From contig NZ_LGSZ01000032.1 of assembly GCF_001298265.1 (NCBI RefSeq), positions 1 through 64,000 of the forward strand: DNA of 64,000 bases, in the 5' to 3' direction. This DNA comes from Allobosea vaviloviae (GTDB lineage Bacteria; Pseudomonadota; Alphaproteobacteria; Rhizobiales; Beijerinckiaceae). The position numbers and the translations under genes are program-made. This document shows positions 34,440-44,089 of the stretch, in pieces. The notes under the pieces were generated by a model. The model did not search any database and had not been told where the DNA came from. It saw only the letters and a program-made list of their open reading frames with translations. Every line of letters starts with the position of its first letter. Positions within the stretch are counted from its first letter, which is position 1.

Positions 34440-34862
34440 ATGACCATGACGACGTCGACAGTCGCAGACATTGCCGCCTTGGTTGGGCGACTGCTGCTTG
34501 CCCTGCTGTTCCTGCATGAGGGCTGGATCAAGCTTACCCATGCGGAAATATCGATGGTCTATATGAAGAATTTCGGCGTGCCCACTTGGCTTTTCATGCC
34601 CGCGTTGGCCGTTGAAATTGGAGGGGGGCTTCTGTTGGTGGCAGGCTGGGGGAGCCGCTATGCTGCGCTCGCTCTGGCCATCTTCTGCCTTTCAACCGCA
34701 GCGATTTTCCACACGGTATTCACTGACGGTGGCCAACTCCTCCATTTCGAGAAGGATTTGGCTATCGCAGGAGGGCTGCTTGTCTTGTTCGCAGCCGGAC
34801 CAGGCCGCTTCTCCATAGGGACGCGCGAATCTCTCCGCCTTTCGACTTCGCCCCAGATCTAG
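34440..34862 (+). CDS. DoxX-family membrane protein
   Basis: The product is 140 residues from the ATG at 34440; ATG 34446 or an upstream GTG are alternatives. It has four hydrophobic helices: VGRLLLALLFLHEGWIKL, FMPALAVEIGGGLLLVAG, YAALALAIFCLSTAAIF and IAGGLLVLFAAGPG. This matches DoxX/DoxD-type small membrane proteins, several of which are linked to ECF-controlled envelope or thiol-stress responses. It completes the MBL-TPR-DoxX series and is probably in the ECF regulon. Confidence 0.85.
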   Translation: MTMTTSTVADIAALVGRLLLALLFLHEGWIKLTHAEISMVYMKNFGVPTWLFMPALAVEIGGGLLLVAGWGSRYAALALAIFCLSTAAIFHTVFTDGGQLLHFEKDLAIAGGLLVLFAAGPGRFSIGTRESLRLSTSPQI

Positions 34863-34983
34863 GCGGAAGCCCATTTCGGGGAGCAGTGCTCGGAACGCGA
34901 CGGTCTTGCCGCGATGACGCAAATCGGAGGCAGTTCAGGGCCTCCGATATGGAAAGCCTCAGGAGTCGCAGCCTGAGCGACAA

Positions 34984-35022
34984 AACGCAAAGTGCCGCCC
35001 ATCACGGGCGGCACTTTGCGTT
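34984..35022. terminator. 17-bp stem bidirectional terminator
   Basis: Arms of 17 bases, AACGCAAAGTGCCGCCC (34984-35000) and GGGCGGCACTTTGCGTT (35006-35022), pair perfectly around a 5-base loop. The A- and T-rich outer ends make it usable from both strands. It lies between the DoxX gene and the minus-strand gapR-like gene. Confidence 0.75.
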
Positions 35023-35133
35023 GTGAGCTTCAAAGCCCAGATCGTACTTCGGATCGCCCCCTCAGCACCCATCCCAATTCATGCGCTCACTGGTAACGCA
35101 TGTCTAAATCATGGGCGCCGCATAGGGATGGCC

Positions 35134-35376
35134 TCAGGCGCTCTCGCCGACGGCCTGCAGATAGAGGTCCAGGATCGCCTCCTCCTCGGCGCGCTCATTG
35201 GCGTCGCGCTTGCGGATGGCGATGACCTTGCGGATGATCTTGACGTCGTAGCCGTTGCCCTTGGCCTCGGCATAGACCTCCTTGATGTCGTCGGAGATGG
35301 TTTTCTTCTCTTCCTCGAGACGCTCGATGCGCTCCACGATGCTCTTGAGCTGGTCGCCCTGAACCGGTTCGTCCAT
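35134..35376 (-). CDS. GapR-family nucleoid protein (DUF2312)
   Basis: The product is 80 residues from the ATG at 35376, which has AAGGAC upstream. It is a coiled-coil protein ([20 protein letters not shown], then [20 protein letters not shown], then [20 protein letters not shown]) matching DUF2312. GapR of Caulobacter, in this family, binds over-twisted DNA ahead of replication and transcription. The family is nearly confined to Alphaproteobacteria. It marks the left limit of the core half. Confidence 0.88.
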   Translation of the reverse strand: MDEPVQGDQLKSIVERIERLEEEKKTISDDIKEVYAEAKGNGYDVKIIRKVIAIRKRDANERAEEEAILDLYLQAVGESA

Positions 35377-35493
35377 CTGATGTCCTTCTCGATGCATACT
35401 TGAATGCGGGGGAGAGATTTGGCCGGGAGGGTTCGCACCGCACGGCCCCCACCGTCAAGCCGCAAGCGGCGATCTCTCAACAGCCGCGTCGCC

Positions 35494-36297
35494 TCACGCC
35501 GCCGCCAGCGCCGACACGCAAGGCGCGACGATCCGCGCCAGCCGCACGCCCCAGTCGCGCGCCGTGGCATCCCCCGCGATCAGGTCCTGCCGGACCTCGA
35601 TCAGCGCATCCGCCAGGCCGCGCCGCGTCACATGCCGGTCGATCGTGTCGCCGGGCAGGCCGCCATGATAGGGCTCGTTGTCGCCGACGACGAGATCGCC
35701 CTCCTGCTGCAGGGCAGCGATCAGCGGCCGCGCCAGCCGGCCCTCATAGTCCCAGAGCACGCCGACATGCCAGGGCCGGGCGACACCCTTCCAGAACGGC
35801 GTGAAGGAATGCAGCGCGATGATCGCCGGCGGATAGCCCGCCGCCAGCGCGGCCTCGATGGCTAGACCGATCGCGGCGTCATAGGGCTCATAGTAGCGCG
35901 CGACGCGCAAGGCGATGCCGTCGGCATCGATATGCCGGTTGCCCGGCACGATCGCACCGTCCGACAGGCGCATCACCAGGGTCGGGTCGTCGAGCCCGCG
36001 ATTGGGGTCGATCAGCAGCCGCGAGAAGTTCGACAGCACGGCGGGCGCGCCCAGCGCCCGAGCCATGGCGCGCGTCATCTCGGCGGCGCCGATGTCATAG
36101 GCGATATGGCGTTCGAGCTGCGCCGGCGGCAGGCCCAGCGCGTCGAGCTCGGGCGGGATCGCGTTCGAGGCATGGTCGCAGAGCAGCAGCATCCCCGTCG
36201 CGGGATCACCCTGGATCACCTCGACCTCGCCGGGAGCAAGCGTGGCAGCGGGACGCGGCGCCGCAGGATCGCCGGACAGAGAGCGCCTTGAAGGCAT
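35494..36297 (-). CDS. N-formylglutamate amidohydrolase
   Basis: The 267-residue product has LLLCDHASNAIPPELDALGL at about 37-56, DPNRGLDDPTLVM, and HSFTPFWKGVARPWHVGVLWD, the FGase family pattern in which the Zn ligands and active site are placed near DHASN and HSFTP. It cleaves N-formyl-L-glutamate to formate and glutamate, or acts on a related N-formyl amino acid. A histidine-utilisation cluster is not present here. It is divergent from the glycerate kinase gene. Confidence 0.85.
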   Translation of the reverse strand: MPSRRSLSGDPAAPRPAATLAPGEVEVIQGDPATGMLLLCDHASNAIPPELDALGLPPAQLERHIAYDIGAAEMTRAMARALGAPAVLSNFSRLLIDPNRGLDDPTLVMRLSDGAIVPGNRHIDADGIALRVARYYEPYDAAIGLAIEAALAAGYPPAIIALHSFTPFWKGVARPWHVGVLWDYEGRLARPLIAALQQEGDLVVGDNEPYHGGLPGDTIDRHVTRRGLADALIEVRQDLIAGDATARDWGVRLARIVAPCVSALAAA

Positions 36298-36395
36298 GCA
36301 GCGCCTCGAAAACTAGGATCTGATCGGCAGAAGCCTGATGACGTCCGCCGCCTCGCGACTTAAAAGACTCGGCAACGAAAGTCGATGCGATCGAC

Positions 36396-37739
36396 TTGAA
36401 GCCAGCAGACTGGCGGAACGGGGCGGCCTTGCAGCGATCCAGTGATCTGATCGAGCGGATGCGCGCACAAGCCCGCGTGATCTTCGATGCGGCGGTGGCC
36501 CGGGCCCATCCGGCCGGCTGCCTGCCCGCGCATCTGCCTGCGCACCCTGAGACCGGCCGCCTGATCCTGCTCGCCGCTGGCAAGGCCGCCGGCAGCATGA
36601 CTGCGCTGGCCGAGGCGCATTACCTCGATTCAGGCTTCCCGCCCGAGCGGCTCATCGGCCACGCCGTCGCGCGGCACGGCTACGAGACGAAGACCCGCCA
36701 TATCCCGATGGTCGCGGCCGGCCATCCTGTCCCCGACCAGGGCAGCATCGACAGCGCCACCCGCGCGCTGGAGCTTGCAACCTCCGCCACCACTGATGAT
36801 TTCGTGCTGGTGCTGTTGTCGGGCGGCGGCTCGGCCAATTGGGTCGCTCCGGCCGGCGCGCTCGCGCTCGCCGAGAAGCAGGCCGTCAACAAGGCGCTGC
36901 TGCGCTCGGGCGCGCCGATCGGCGAGATGAACATCGTCCGCAAGCGGCTGTCGCGGATCAAGGGCGGCCGGCTGGCGCTGGCCGCCGCGCCCGCACGGCT
37001 GGTGACGCTGGCGATCTCCGATGTGCCGGGTGACGAGCCGACCGCGATTGCGTCCGGCCCCACCGTCGCCGATCCCTCGACCATGGAGCAGGCGCGCGCC
37101 ATCGTCGCGCGCTACGGGCTCGATCTGCCGGCCGCCGCCAAGACCCTGCTCGACGACGACGCCAACGAAACGCCGAAGCCCGGTCACGACGCCTTCGCCC
37201 GCACCGAATTTCGCATTATCGCCCGTCCCGCCGATGCCATCGCCGCCGCCCATGCCGCAGCCGACGCCGCCGGCTACGAGGTCCATGATCTCGGCCCCGA
37301 CCTCGAAGGCGAGGCCCGCGACGTCGCCGCGCGCCATGCCGAACTCGCGCTCACGCTGAAGCGTCAGGGCAAGCGCGCCGCCATCCTGTCGGGGGGCGAG
37401 TTCACGGTGACCTTGCGCGGCAAGGGCCGGGGCGGACCGAACCAGGAATATGCGCTGGCGCTCGCCATCGCGCTCGATGCCGAACCCGGCATCGTCGCGC
37501 TATCGGGCGATACCGACGGCACCGATGGCGGCGGCGGCGAGGCGACCGACCCGGCCGGCGCGATCATCGACGAGACGACGCTGGCACGCGCCGGGGCGCT
37601 TGGCCTTGATCCTGCCCGATCGCTCGCGGACAACGATTCGACCAGCTTCTTCGAGCCGTTGGGGGACCTGCTGCGGACGGGGCCGACCCTGACCAACGTC
37701 AACGACTGCCGCGTCATCCTGATCGAACCAGAACTCTGA
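36396..37739 (+). CDS. Glycerate kinase type-2 family protein
   Basis: The 447-residue enzyme has the MOFRL/DUF4147 family layout: LLAAGKAAGSMTALAEAHY, then PDQGSIDSATRALELATSAT, VLLSGGGSANWVAPAGALAL, RLSRIKGGRLALAAAPA, DVPGDEPTAIASGPTVAD and a C-terminal LSGGEFTVTLRGKGRGGPNQ. Members phosphorylate D-glycerate at C2 to give 2-phosphoglycerate. The product enters lower glycolysis two steps above pyruvate kinase, which is encoded 590 bases downstream. In methylotrophs this kinase also closes the serine cycle. The start ATG has no strong site upstream. Confidence 0.88.
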   Translation: MKPADWRNGAALQRSSDLIERMRAQARVIFDAAVARAHPAGCLPAHLPAHPETGRLILLAAGKAAGSMTALAEAHYLDSGFPPERLIGHAVARHGYETKTRHIPMVAAGHPVPDQGSIDSATRALELATSATTDDFVLVLLSGGGSANWVAPAGALALAEKQAVNKALLRSGAPIGEMNIVRKRLSRIKGGRLALAAAPARLVTLAISDVPGDEPTAIASGPTVADPSTMEQARAIVARYGLDLPAAAKTLLDDDANETPKPGHDAFARTEFRIIARPADAIAAAHAAADAAGYEVHDLGPDLEGEARDVAARHAELALTLKRQGKRAAILSGGEFTVTLRGKGRGGPNQEYALALAIALDAEPGIVALSGDTDGTDGGGGEATDPAGAIIDETTLARAGALGLDPARSLADNDSTSFFEPLGDLLRTGPTLTNVNDCRVILIEPEL

Positions 37740-37747
37740 ATCGCTTC

Positions 37748-38203
37748 ATGAGCCGACACCAAAGCCCGCTTCCTCGCCTGGCCCTGCTGGCCGCTGGCCT
37801 GTTCGGCGCAAGCCTGCTCGACGCAAGCCCGGCTTTTGCCGATCTGCGCATGTGCAACACTTCGGGCAGCCGCGTCGGCGTGGCGATCGGCTATCGCGAC
37901 GCGCAGGGCTGGACCACCGAAGGCTGGTGGAACATCGGCCCGCGCGCCTGCGAGACGCTGCTGCGCGGCACGCTTGCCGCGCGCTTCTACTATGTCCACG
38001 CCGTCGATTACGACCGCGGCGGCGAATGGACCGGCAAATCCGTCATGTGCACCCGCAACAAGGAATTCACGATTCGCGGGATCGAGGACTGTCTGGCCCG
38101 CGGCTATGACCGCGCCGGCTTCTTCGAGGTCGACACCGGCGAACAGAAGAGCTGGACGATCCAGCTCACCGACACCACCGGCAGCGCCCCCGCGCGGCCA
38201 TAG
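37748..38203 (+). CDS. Exported DUF1036-family protein
   Basis: The 151-residue product has an N-terminal signal (LPRLALLAAGLFGASLLDAS, cleaved near AFA) and a small domain with LRMCNTSGSRVGVAIGYRD, WTTEGWWNIGPRACETLLRG and YYVHAVDYDRGGEWTG, the DUF1036 pattern, with conserved cysteines (C38, C66 and two more) likely in disulfides. Function unknown. It starts eight bases after the kinase stop, so is probably co-transcribed; the order with pyk downstream is common in Rhizobiales. Confidence 0.85.
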   Translation: MSRHQSPLPRLALLAAGLFGASLLDASPAFADLRMCNTSGSRVGVAIGYRDAQGWTTEGWWNIGPRACETLLRGTLAARFYYVHAVDYDRGGEWTGKSVMCTRNKEFTIRGIEDCLARGYDRAGFFEVDTGEQKSWTIQLTDTTGSAPARP

Positions 38204-38211
38204 AGCCGGAT

Positions 38212-38238
38212 GATTTTAGGTCGATTCGACCTAAAATC
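38212..38238. repeat. Palindrome of 27 bases
   Basis: A palindrome with arms GATTTTAGGTCG and CGACCTAAAATC and a three-base centre. It lies just past the DUF1036 stop and could act as a terminator or as part of the adjacent REP-like unit. Similar AT-flanked palindromes are frequent in Rhizobiales intergenic DNA. Confidence 0.6.
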
Positions 38239-38264
38239 TGAATCCGTCTCTACAACAAGGAGTA

Positions 38265-38315
38265 AGAGCATGATGTTGTCCGAAAACCGGTTCCCACTTT
38301 TCGGCACCATGCTCT
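38265..38315. repeat. Rhizobiales REP-like palindromic element (51 bases)
   Basis: Outer arms AGAGCATG (38265-38272) and CATGCTCT (38308-38315) enclose a middle with CCGAAAACCGG and CTTTTCGG. This is the familiar intergenic REP/RIME-like unit of Rhizobiales genomes, recognised from its GAGCATG, CCGAAAACCGG and CTTTTCGG blocks. It precedes pyk by 14 bases, so it is part of that gene's leader. Confidence 0.7.
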
Positions 38316-38329
38316 GAGGGGACACCAAC

Positions 38330-39769
38330 ATGAAGCGTGAGCGCCGCATCAAGATCATCGCCACGCTGGGGCCGGCCTCCGCCACCCCCGAGATGTGCGC
38401 GAAGCTGTTTGCGGCCGGCGTCGACGTCTTCCGCATCAATATGAGCCACACCCAGCGCGAGACGCTGCCCGCGACCATCGCGATGCTGCGCGCGCTGGAG
38501 ACGCAGTTCCGCCGGCCCGTCGGCATTCTCGCCGATCTGCAGGGGCCCAAGCTGCGTGTCGGCGCCTTCGGCGGCGATGGCGGCGTGACGCTGGAGAACG
38601 GCGCCCGCTTCACCCTCGATTCCGATCCCGCGCCCGGCACGCAGAAGCGCGTCCACCTGCCCCATCCCGAGATCCTGACCGCGCTCGAGCCCGGCCATGT
38701 CGTGATCCTCGACGACGGCAAGCTCAGGCTCGTCGTCGAGAAGGCGAGCCCGACGCAGGCCGTCACCCGCGTCGTCGTCGGCGGCCGGTTGTCCTCGCGC
38801 AAGGGCGTCAGCCTGCCCGACACCACGATCGCCGTCTCGGCCATGACCGACAAGGACCGTTCCGACGCCGAGGCCGCGGCCGAAGCCGGCGTCGACTGGA
38901 TCGCGCTCTCCTTCGTGCAGCGGCCCGAGGACATGGCCGATCTCCGGAAGATCGTGCAGGGCCGGGCGCTGGCCATGGCCAAGATCGAGAAGCCGCAGGC
39001 ACTGCTGCGGCTGGAGGAGATCATCGACGCCTCGGATTCGATCATGGTGGCGCGCGGCGATCTCGGCGTCGAGATGCCGCTGGAGAAGGTGCCGGGCACG
39101 CAGAAGCGCATCACCCGGATGTGCCGCCGCAAGGGCAAGCCGGTCATCGTCGCCACCCAAATGCTGGAGAGCATGATCACCAGCCCGGTGCCGACCCGCG
39201 CCGAGGTCTCCGACGTCGCCACCGCGGTTTTCGAAGGGGCGGATGCTGTGATGCTCTCGGCCGAGAGCGCGGCGGGCCAGTTCCCGATCGAGGCGGTTTC
39301 GATGATGAACCGCATCGCCGAGGAGGTCGAAAGCGAATCGGTCTATCGCTCGATCCTGGAGGCGCAGCGCGCCGAACCGGAGGCGACGGGCGCCGATGCC
39401 ATCGCCAAGGCCGCCCATGAGGTCGCCGACGCGTTGAACCTCAAGATCATCGCCGCCTGGACCTCCTCGGGCTCGACCGCCTTCCGGCTGGCCCGCGAGC
39501 GGCCCAACTCCACCGTCATCGCGCTGACGCCCAACCGCGCCACGGCGCGCCGCCTCACCCTCGTCTGGGGTGTGCATGCGGTGGTGACCAAGGACGCCAG
39601 CGACATCGACGACATGGCCTCGCGCGCCTGCAAATTCGCCGTGCGCGAGAAGTTCGCCAAACTCGGCGACCGCATCATCGTCGTCGCCGGTGTGCCCTTC
39701 GGAACGCCGGGCGCGACGAACATGGTCCGCATCGCCTTCGTGGCGAAAGAGCATGTCGAGAAGGCGTGA
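38330..39769 (+). CDS. pyk: Pyruvate kinase
   Basis: The 479-residue enzyme begins RIKIIATLGPASATPEMCAK and has RINMSH, LQGPKLRVGAF, LPDTTIAVSAMTDKD, the signature MAKIEKPQALLRLEEIIDAS with its catalytic Lys, and VARGDLGVEMPLEKVPGTQK, followed by QMLESMITSPVPTRAEVSD. It converts PEP and ADP to pyruvate and ATP. The C-terminal regulatory domain is present and of normal length. The leader carries two palindromic elements. Upstream is the glycerate kinase-DUF1036 pair. Confidence 0.95.
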   Translation: MKRERRIKIIATLGPASATPEMCAKLFAAGVDVFRINMSHTQRETLPATIAMLRALETQFRRPVGILADLQGPKLRVGAFGGDGGVTLENGARFTLDSDPAPGTQKRVHLPHPEILTALEPGHVVILDDGKLRLVVEKASPTQAVTRVVVGGRLSSRKGVSLPDTTIAVSAMTDKDRSDAEAAAEAGVDWIALSFVQRPEDMADLRKIVQGRALAMAKIEKPQALLRLEEIIDASDSIMVARGDLGVEMPLEKVPGTQKRITRMCRRKGKPVIVATQMLESMITSPVPTRAEVSDVATAVFEGADAVMLSAESAAGQFPIEAVSMMNRIAEEVESESVYRSILEAQRAEPEATGADAIAKAAHEVADALNLKIIAAWTSSGSTAFRLARERPNSTVIALTPNRATARRLTLVWGVHAVVTKDASDIDDMASRACKFAVREKFAKLGDRIIVVAGVPFGTPGATNMVRIAFVAKEHVEKA

Positions 39770-39776
39770 TGGCGTC

Positions 39777-40394
39777 CTACGGAGTCGGTTTTGGGAGCAC
39801 ACGCCATGGATTCGCAGCCCATTCGGTCTGCCATCGAACCGATCCAAGCGTGGTGCCGCAGGCCCTCAAACCACTTTCGATCCTCAGCAGACTGAACTTG
39901 AAACCAGCGTATGAGGTGATCTGATACGTGCTTCGCCAGAACAGGTCCGGACACATATCTGAGGTCATGGTGGATAACAAAATGCCATCGGCCGGATGCC
40001 AGCTCACGATGCCGAGATCCTCCGTCATAGTGATTCCGCCCGCAGGCAGGTGATCTGGCGCCGGCAGTGATAAGCGCGTCGGTGGATGAAGCGGCCATCC
40101 TCGCATCAACCAGACAGTGGTCGTTCCGACGATGGTGGAGCACGGTACCAAAGCCATGACCGGGCCTTTGGGCACTCTATGCAGTTCGATGGGGCGATCG
40201 ACCCGCAACGCCGCGCCTGTGCAGGGTATCCATAGCTTGCTCAGGTCGCTGGGCAGGTCCTCTATTCTGCGAATATAGAGCGATCCATCTTTTGGCATCT
40301 GCGAAGCATCAAAGCCTTCGGCCTGCGCGGAGGTAACGGCAACGCTCAAGGCCAAGCACAGCGAAACGGCACGCAATCGGTTCGATGATATCAC
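39777..40394 (-). CDS. Exported hypothetical protein
   Basis: The 205-residue product starts at a GTG after GGGAG. The signal peptide is about 25 residues (SLCLALSVAVTSAQA, cleaved before EGF). The mature part has cysteines spread as pairs (IPCTGAAL, LVPCST, DMCPDLF, RACGTT) and no known domain. GC content looks lower than its neighbours, which may point to a recent arrival. It converges with pyk, with seven bases between the ends. Confidence 0.6.
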   Translation of the reverse strand: MISSNRLRAVSLCLALSVAVTSAQAEGFDASQMPKDGSLYIRRIEDLPSDLSKLWIPCTGAALRVDRPIELHRVPKGPVMALVPCSTIVGTTTVWLMRGWPLHPPTRLSLPAPDHLPAGGITMTEDLGIVSWHPADGILLSTMTSDMCPDLFWRSTYQITSYAGFKFSLLRIESGLRACGTTLGSVRWQTEWAANPWRVLPKPTP

Positions 40395-40445
40395 TGAGCT
40401 GACTCCCTGAACGCTTATATCATGATCGCAGGGGCACTTTTCGCC

Positions 40446-41420
40446 TTAGTTCAGCGCCAGCCCTGACCTCGGGCCGACCATCTGGTCGATCGCCTCGATG
40501 ACGATCTCGGGCGCGGCGTGGTGCGGCATGTGGCCGACTCCCGGCAGGAGCACGAAGCGACCTTGCGGGGCCTGCCTGGCGATCGCGGCCGAGTGGATGA
40601 TCGGTGAGACGATGTCATCGCTGTCGCCGGTGATCGCGACCACCGGCATCTGCAATTGCCGATAGCGCGGCACCTGCGCGCTGACGAAGTCGAAGGCCGC
40701 GGCGATGTCCTGCGAATTGGCCCGGAAGGTCGCCGGTCGCAGCAGGAGCGCGATCTCGCCCGCATCGAGATAGCCCGGCGTCACCGAGCGCGGCGCAAAG
40801 ACGCTCTGCGCGCCAGCCTCCAGCAGCCGGCTCGCGGCGGGAACGCCGACGAGGCGCGTGAAGACCGGGCCGATCACCGGCCAGGACGTCGCATGATGAT
40901 ACCAAGCGATGCCGCCGGGCCATGGATGCGTCACGGCACCGAGCAGCACGAGCCCGCGCAAACGCTCGGGCCTGTCGAGCGCGATCCGGGTCGCGGCCGC
41001 CCCTGCGAGCGAATGCGCCACCAAGACGAAGCGCTCCGGCGCGATCGCGTCGAGCCCCTGCATCAGTGCATGGGCCTGCCGCGCGGGGTCGGCCATGGCA
41101 TCGCCCTCGAGCCGATCGCTCCAGCCGAAGCCGGGCCGGTCGAGCGCGATGACGCGGTATTGGCGCAGTTCCGGCCCCAGCGTCGCCAGCAGATCGGCAT
41201 GGTCCGAGGAGGCGCCATGGACCAGGACGACGGTACCGCGACCCTCGCCGGCCGGCCGGCTCTCGCGGTAATGCAGCCGCCCTCCGGAGACATCGACGAA
41301 GCTGCCCTTGGGCGGATAGCGCCGCGCGGCTTGGGCGCCGAGCCATTGCGACCAAAGCATGATCCCGGCGACAGCCAGGACGAAGACGATGACGAGCGAG
41401 CGGATCAGCATGCTGCGCAT
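40446..41420 (-). CDS. Membrane-anchored alpha/beta hydrolase
   Basis: The 324-residue product has an N-terminal hydrophobic anchor (LVIVFVLAVAGIMLWSQWLG, residues about 9-28) and an alpha/beta hydrolase: VVLVHGASSDHADLL, LDRPGFGWSD, the nucleophile elbow VAHSLAGAAATRIALDRP with Ser, TGDSDDIVSP as the acid, and GVGHMPHHAAPEI with His. The outer-face location is inferred from the anchor. The substrate is unknown. It and the TPR gene to its right lie on the same strand and may be co-transcribed. Confidence 0.82.
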   Translation of the reverse strand: MRSMLIRSLVIVFVLAVAGIMLWSQWLGAQAARRYPPKGSFVDVSGGRLHYRESRPAGEGRGTVVLVHGASSDHADLLATLGPELRQYRVIALDRPGFGWSDRLEGDAMADPARQAHALMQGLDAIAPERFVLVAHSLAGAAATRIALDRPERLRGLVLLGAVTHPWPGGIAWYHHATSWPVIGPVFTRLVGVPAASRLLEAGAQSVFAPRSVTPGYLDAGEIALLLRPATFRANSQDIAAAFDFVSAQVPRYRQLQMPVVAITGDSDDIVSPIIHSAAIARQAPQGRFVLLPGVGHMPHHAAPEIVIEAIDQMVGPRSGLALN

Positions 41421-41454
41421 ACGCGCCGACCGCGCTTTCGGTTCTGTGACGATG

Positions 41455-42111
41455 TCAGGCGTCGCGGCCGTCGACGTCGATCTTCAGCGACTCGACCGCA
41501 CTCTTGATCGCCTCGAGCTGCGGATAGACCTCGAGCGCCCTGCGATAGGCCACCATGGCGCGCTTGTCGTCGCCCTGCTGGCGCAGGATGGTGCCTAAGC
41601 CCAGCATCGCGCCGTAATGCCTGGGCTCGCGCTTCAGCGCCTCGCCGATGTCGAGCATCGAGCGAATCGGGTCGCCGGCGATGAAGAGAGCATTGGCGCG
41701 CTGGTTCCAGCCCTCGGCCCAGTCGGGCTCCAGGCTGATGACGCGATCCAGCAACTCGATCGCCAGATCCAGCTGCTTGGCCTTCATCGCCGTCTGGGCG
41801 CGGGTCATCAGCAGGTCGGCAGTGGGCGAATTGGACCGTGACCAGCGGCGCTGGATCAGATTGGCGATGCCCTTCGCCTCTTCGGGCGTCTTGGCGGCCG
41901 CCAGCCGCTCGAACAGCTTGTCCAGCGTCGCGGCCGGGGTGCGCGCGGGGGCGGCCGGCGCAGCGTTGGGAGTGTCGTCCTTGTCGGCGGGCGCGACCGC
42001 GCCAGGACGCTGCGGAGCGGCATCTTGCGCCTGCGCGGGAGCGACCGAGGCGGCCAGCGCCAGCAGGACAATGGCGGACAGAATGCGTGCGATCATCATG
42101 CCCGCGAGCAT
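41455..42111 (-). CDS. Exported TPR protein
   Basis: The 218-residue protein (start at 42111 or the ATG at 42099) has a signal region (RILSAIVLLALAASVAPAQAQ), a Pro/Ala-rich linker at about 35-60, and three TPR-like motifs: PTADLLMTRAQTAMKAKQLD, LEPDWAEGWNQRANALFIAG, REPRHYGAMLGLGTILRQQG. It likely acts as a periplasmic protein-interaction scaffold. The end lies 35 bases from the start of the adjacent hydrolase gene. Confidence 0.8.
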   Translation of the reverse strand: MLAGMMIARILSAIVLLALAASVAPAQAQDAAPQRPGAVAPADKDDTPNAAPAAPARTPAATLDKLFERLAAAKTPEEAKGIANLIQRRWSRSNSPTADLLMTRAQTAMKAKQLDLAIELLDRVISLEPDWAEGWNQRANALFIAGDPIRSMLDIGEALKREPRHYGAMLGLGTILRQQGDDKRAMVAYRRALEVYPQLEAIKSAVESLKIDVDGRDA

Positions 42112-42241
42112 AGACGCGCCAGCTGGAGCGTCAATTCACGGAGCGGCGACCGACACGGCAAAAAAGCGGGCGCGCCTGACGGCGCCCCGCTTCATCGTCC
42201 ACCACGCAAGGCAACAGGCAGCCACAAAGGCCGCCGCAACC

Positions 42242-42367
42242 TCAGCCCTGGCGCGCCTTGAAGCGCTTCTGGACCTTGTTGATGATGTAGACGCGGCCCT
42301 TGCGGCGCACGAGCTGGTTGTCGCGGTGACGGGCGCGCAGCGACTTCAGCGAATTGCGGATCTTCAT
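42242..42367 (-). CDS. ykgO: 50S ribosomal protein L36, zinc-free type (YkgO-like)
   Basis: The 41-residue protein is [20 protein letters not shown] followed by [20 protein letters not shown] and G. It contains no cysteine; the zinc-binding L36 has a C-x2-C-x12-C-x4-H ribbon. This is therefore the C-minus, type-B paralogue that many proteobacteria use under zinc limitation; in Rhizobiales it is often the only L36. GGAG lies six bases before the ATG. It stands alone. Confidence 0.9.
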   Translation of the reverse strand: MKIRNSLKSLRARHRDNQLVRRKGRVYIINKVQKRFKARQG

Positions 42368-42687
42368 GGTCTCAACTCCACCGACCCGCGCCACGAGGGC
42401 GAACCGGTCAAAAAACGAAAGCCTGCCAAACACGAAGCCAGCGACGCGAGCCGGAAACCAGCCCTCATCGACCACGCGAATGATGCGGCTGATGCGATGC
42501 CGGCTGTATACGGATTTTTCCAGAGATCGCAAGGGCGCAGGACGCTGTCGATCGAGGAAAGACGCTCCCGATCGCGGAAAAGCGGAGACGGTCGTTCGAT
42601 GCCGCGATCATCCGGCCGATCGACGCTGGAACCTAAGCTCCCGGCAGCGCGTTTCCCCCGTCTCACGAACGCTGGGATTTCAACACC

Positions 42688-42897
42688 ATGAAGATGTCGA
42701 CCTTGGGCCTCCTCGCCGCCTGCACGATCGCGCTCGGCGCCTGCGGCAACACCACCGATCAGCGTATCGGCGGCGCGGCCGCCGGTGCCGGAACCGGCGC
42801 TGTCGTGGCGGGTCCTGTCGGGGCCGTCGTCGGCGGGGCGGTTGGCGCCGTCTCCGCGCCGACCGTCGTGCGCGAGACCCGGCGGGCCACGCGCTAA
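42688..42897 (+). CDS. Small glycine-zipper lipoprotein
   Basis: The 69-residue product has a lipoprotein signal (LGLLAACTIALGACG, with Cys19 as the lipid-modified residue) and a Gly/Ala repeat, IGGAAAGAGTGAVVAGPVGA then VVGGAVGAVSAP, of the kind called a glycine zipper (YMGG-like). Such peptides insert in or under the outer membrane. It is convergent with obgE, with 22 bases between the stops. Confidence 0.75.
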   Translation: MKMSTLGLLAACTIALGACGNTTDQRIGGAAAGAGTGAVVAGPVGAVVGGAVGAVSAPTVVRETRRATR

Positions 42898-42919
42898 GTC
42901 AACAAGGCTCGGTTGGCGG

Positions 42920-43969
<1,050 letters not shown>

Positions 43970-44008
43970 TCAGTAGTGATCGCGGGGGCAAAGGGCAATG
44001 ATTGCGTC

Positions 44009-44082
44009 ATGCTCGGGCGCAGACCCGAGCATCTCGGGCCGGAGATTCTCGGGTCTGCGCTGCGCTTCGCCCGAGAATGACG
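44009..44082. repeat. Two adjacent palindromic repeats upstream of obgE
   Basis: The first has arms ATGCTCGGG (44009-44017) and CCCGAGCAT (44024-44032). The second has arms ATTCTCGGG (44045-44053) and CCCGAGAAT (44070-44078) and reads GAGATTCTCGGGTC at its left end. The same outer sequence, GAGATTCTCGGGTC and CCCGAGAATGACG, occurs at 57358-57434, so this is a dispersed family. Confidence 0.65.
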
Positions 44083-44089
44083 GCTCGCA

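Noticed and set aside
38231..39847. A 538-codon minus-strand frame opposite pyk
   Set aside because: Antisense shadow of pyruvate kinase; composition is biased and there is no domain.
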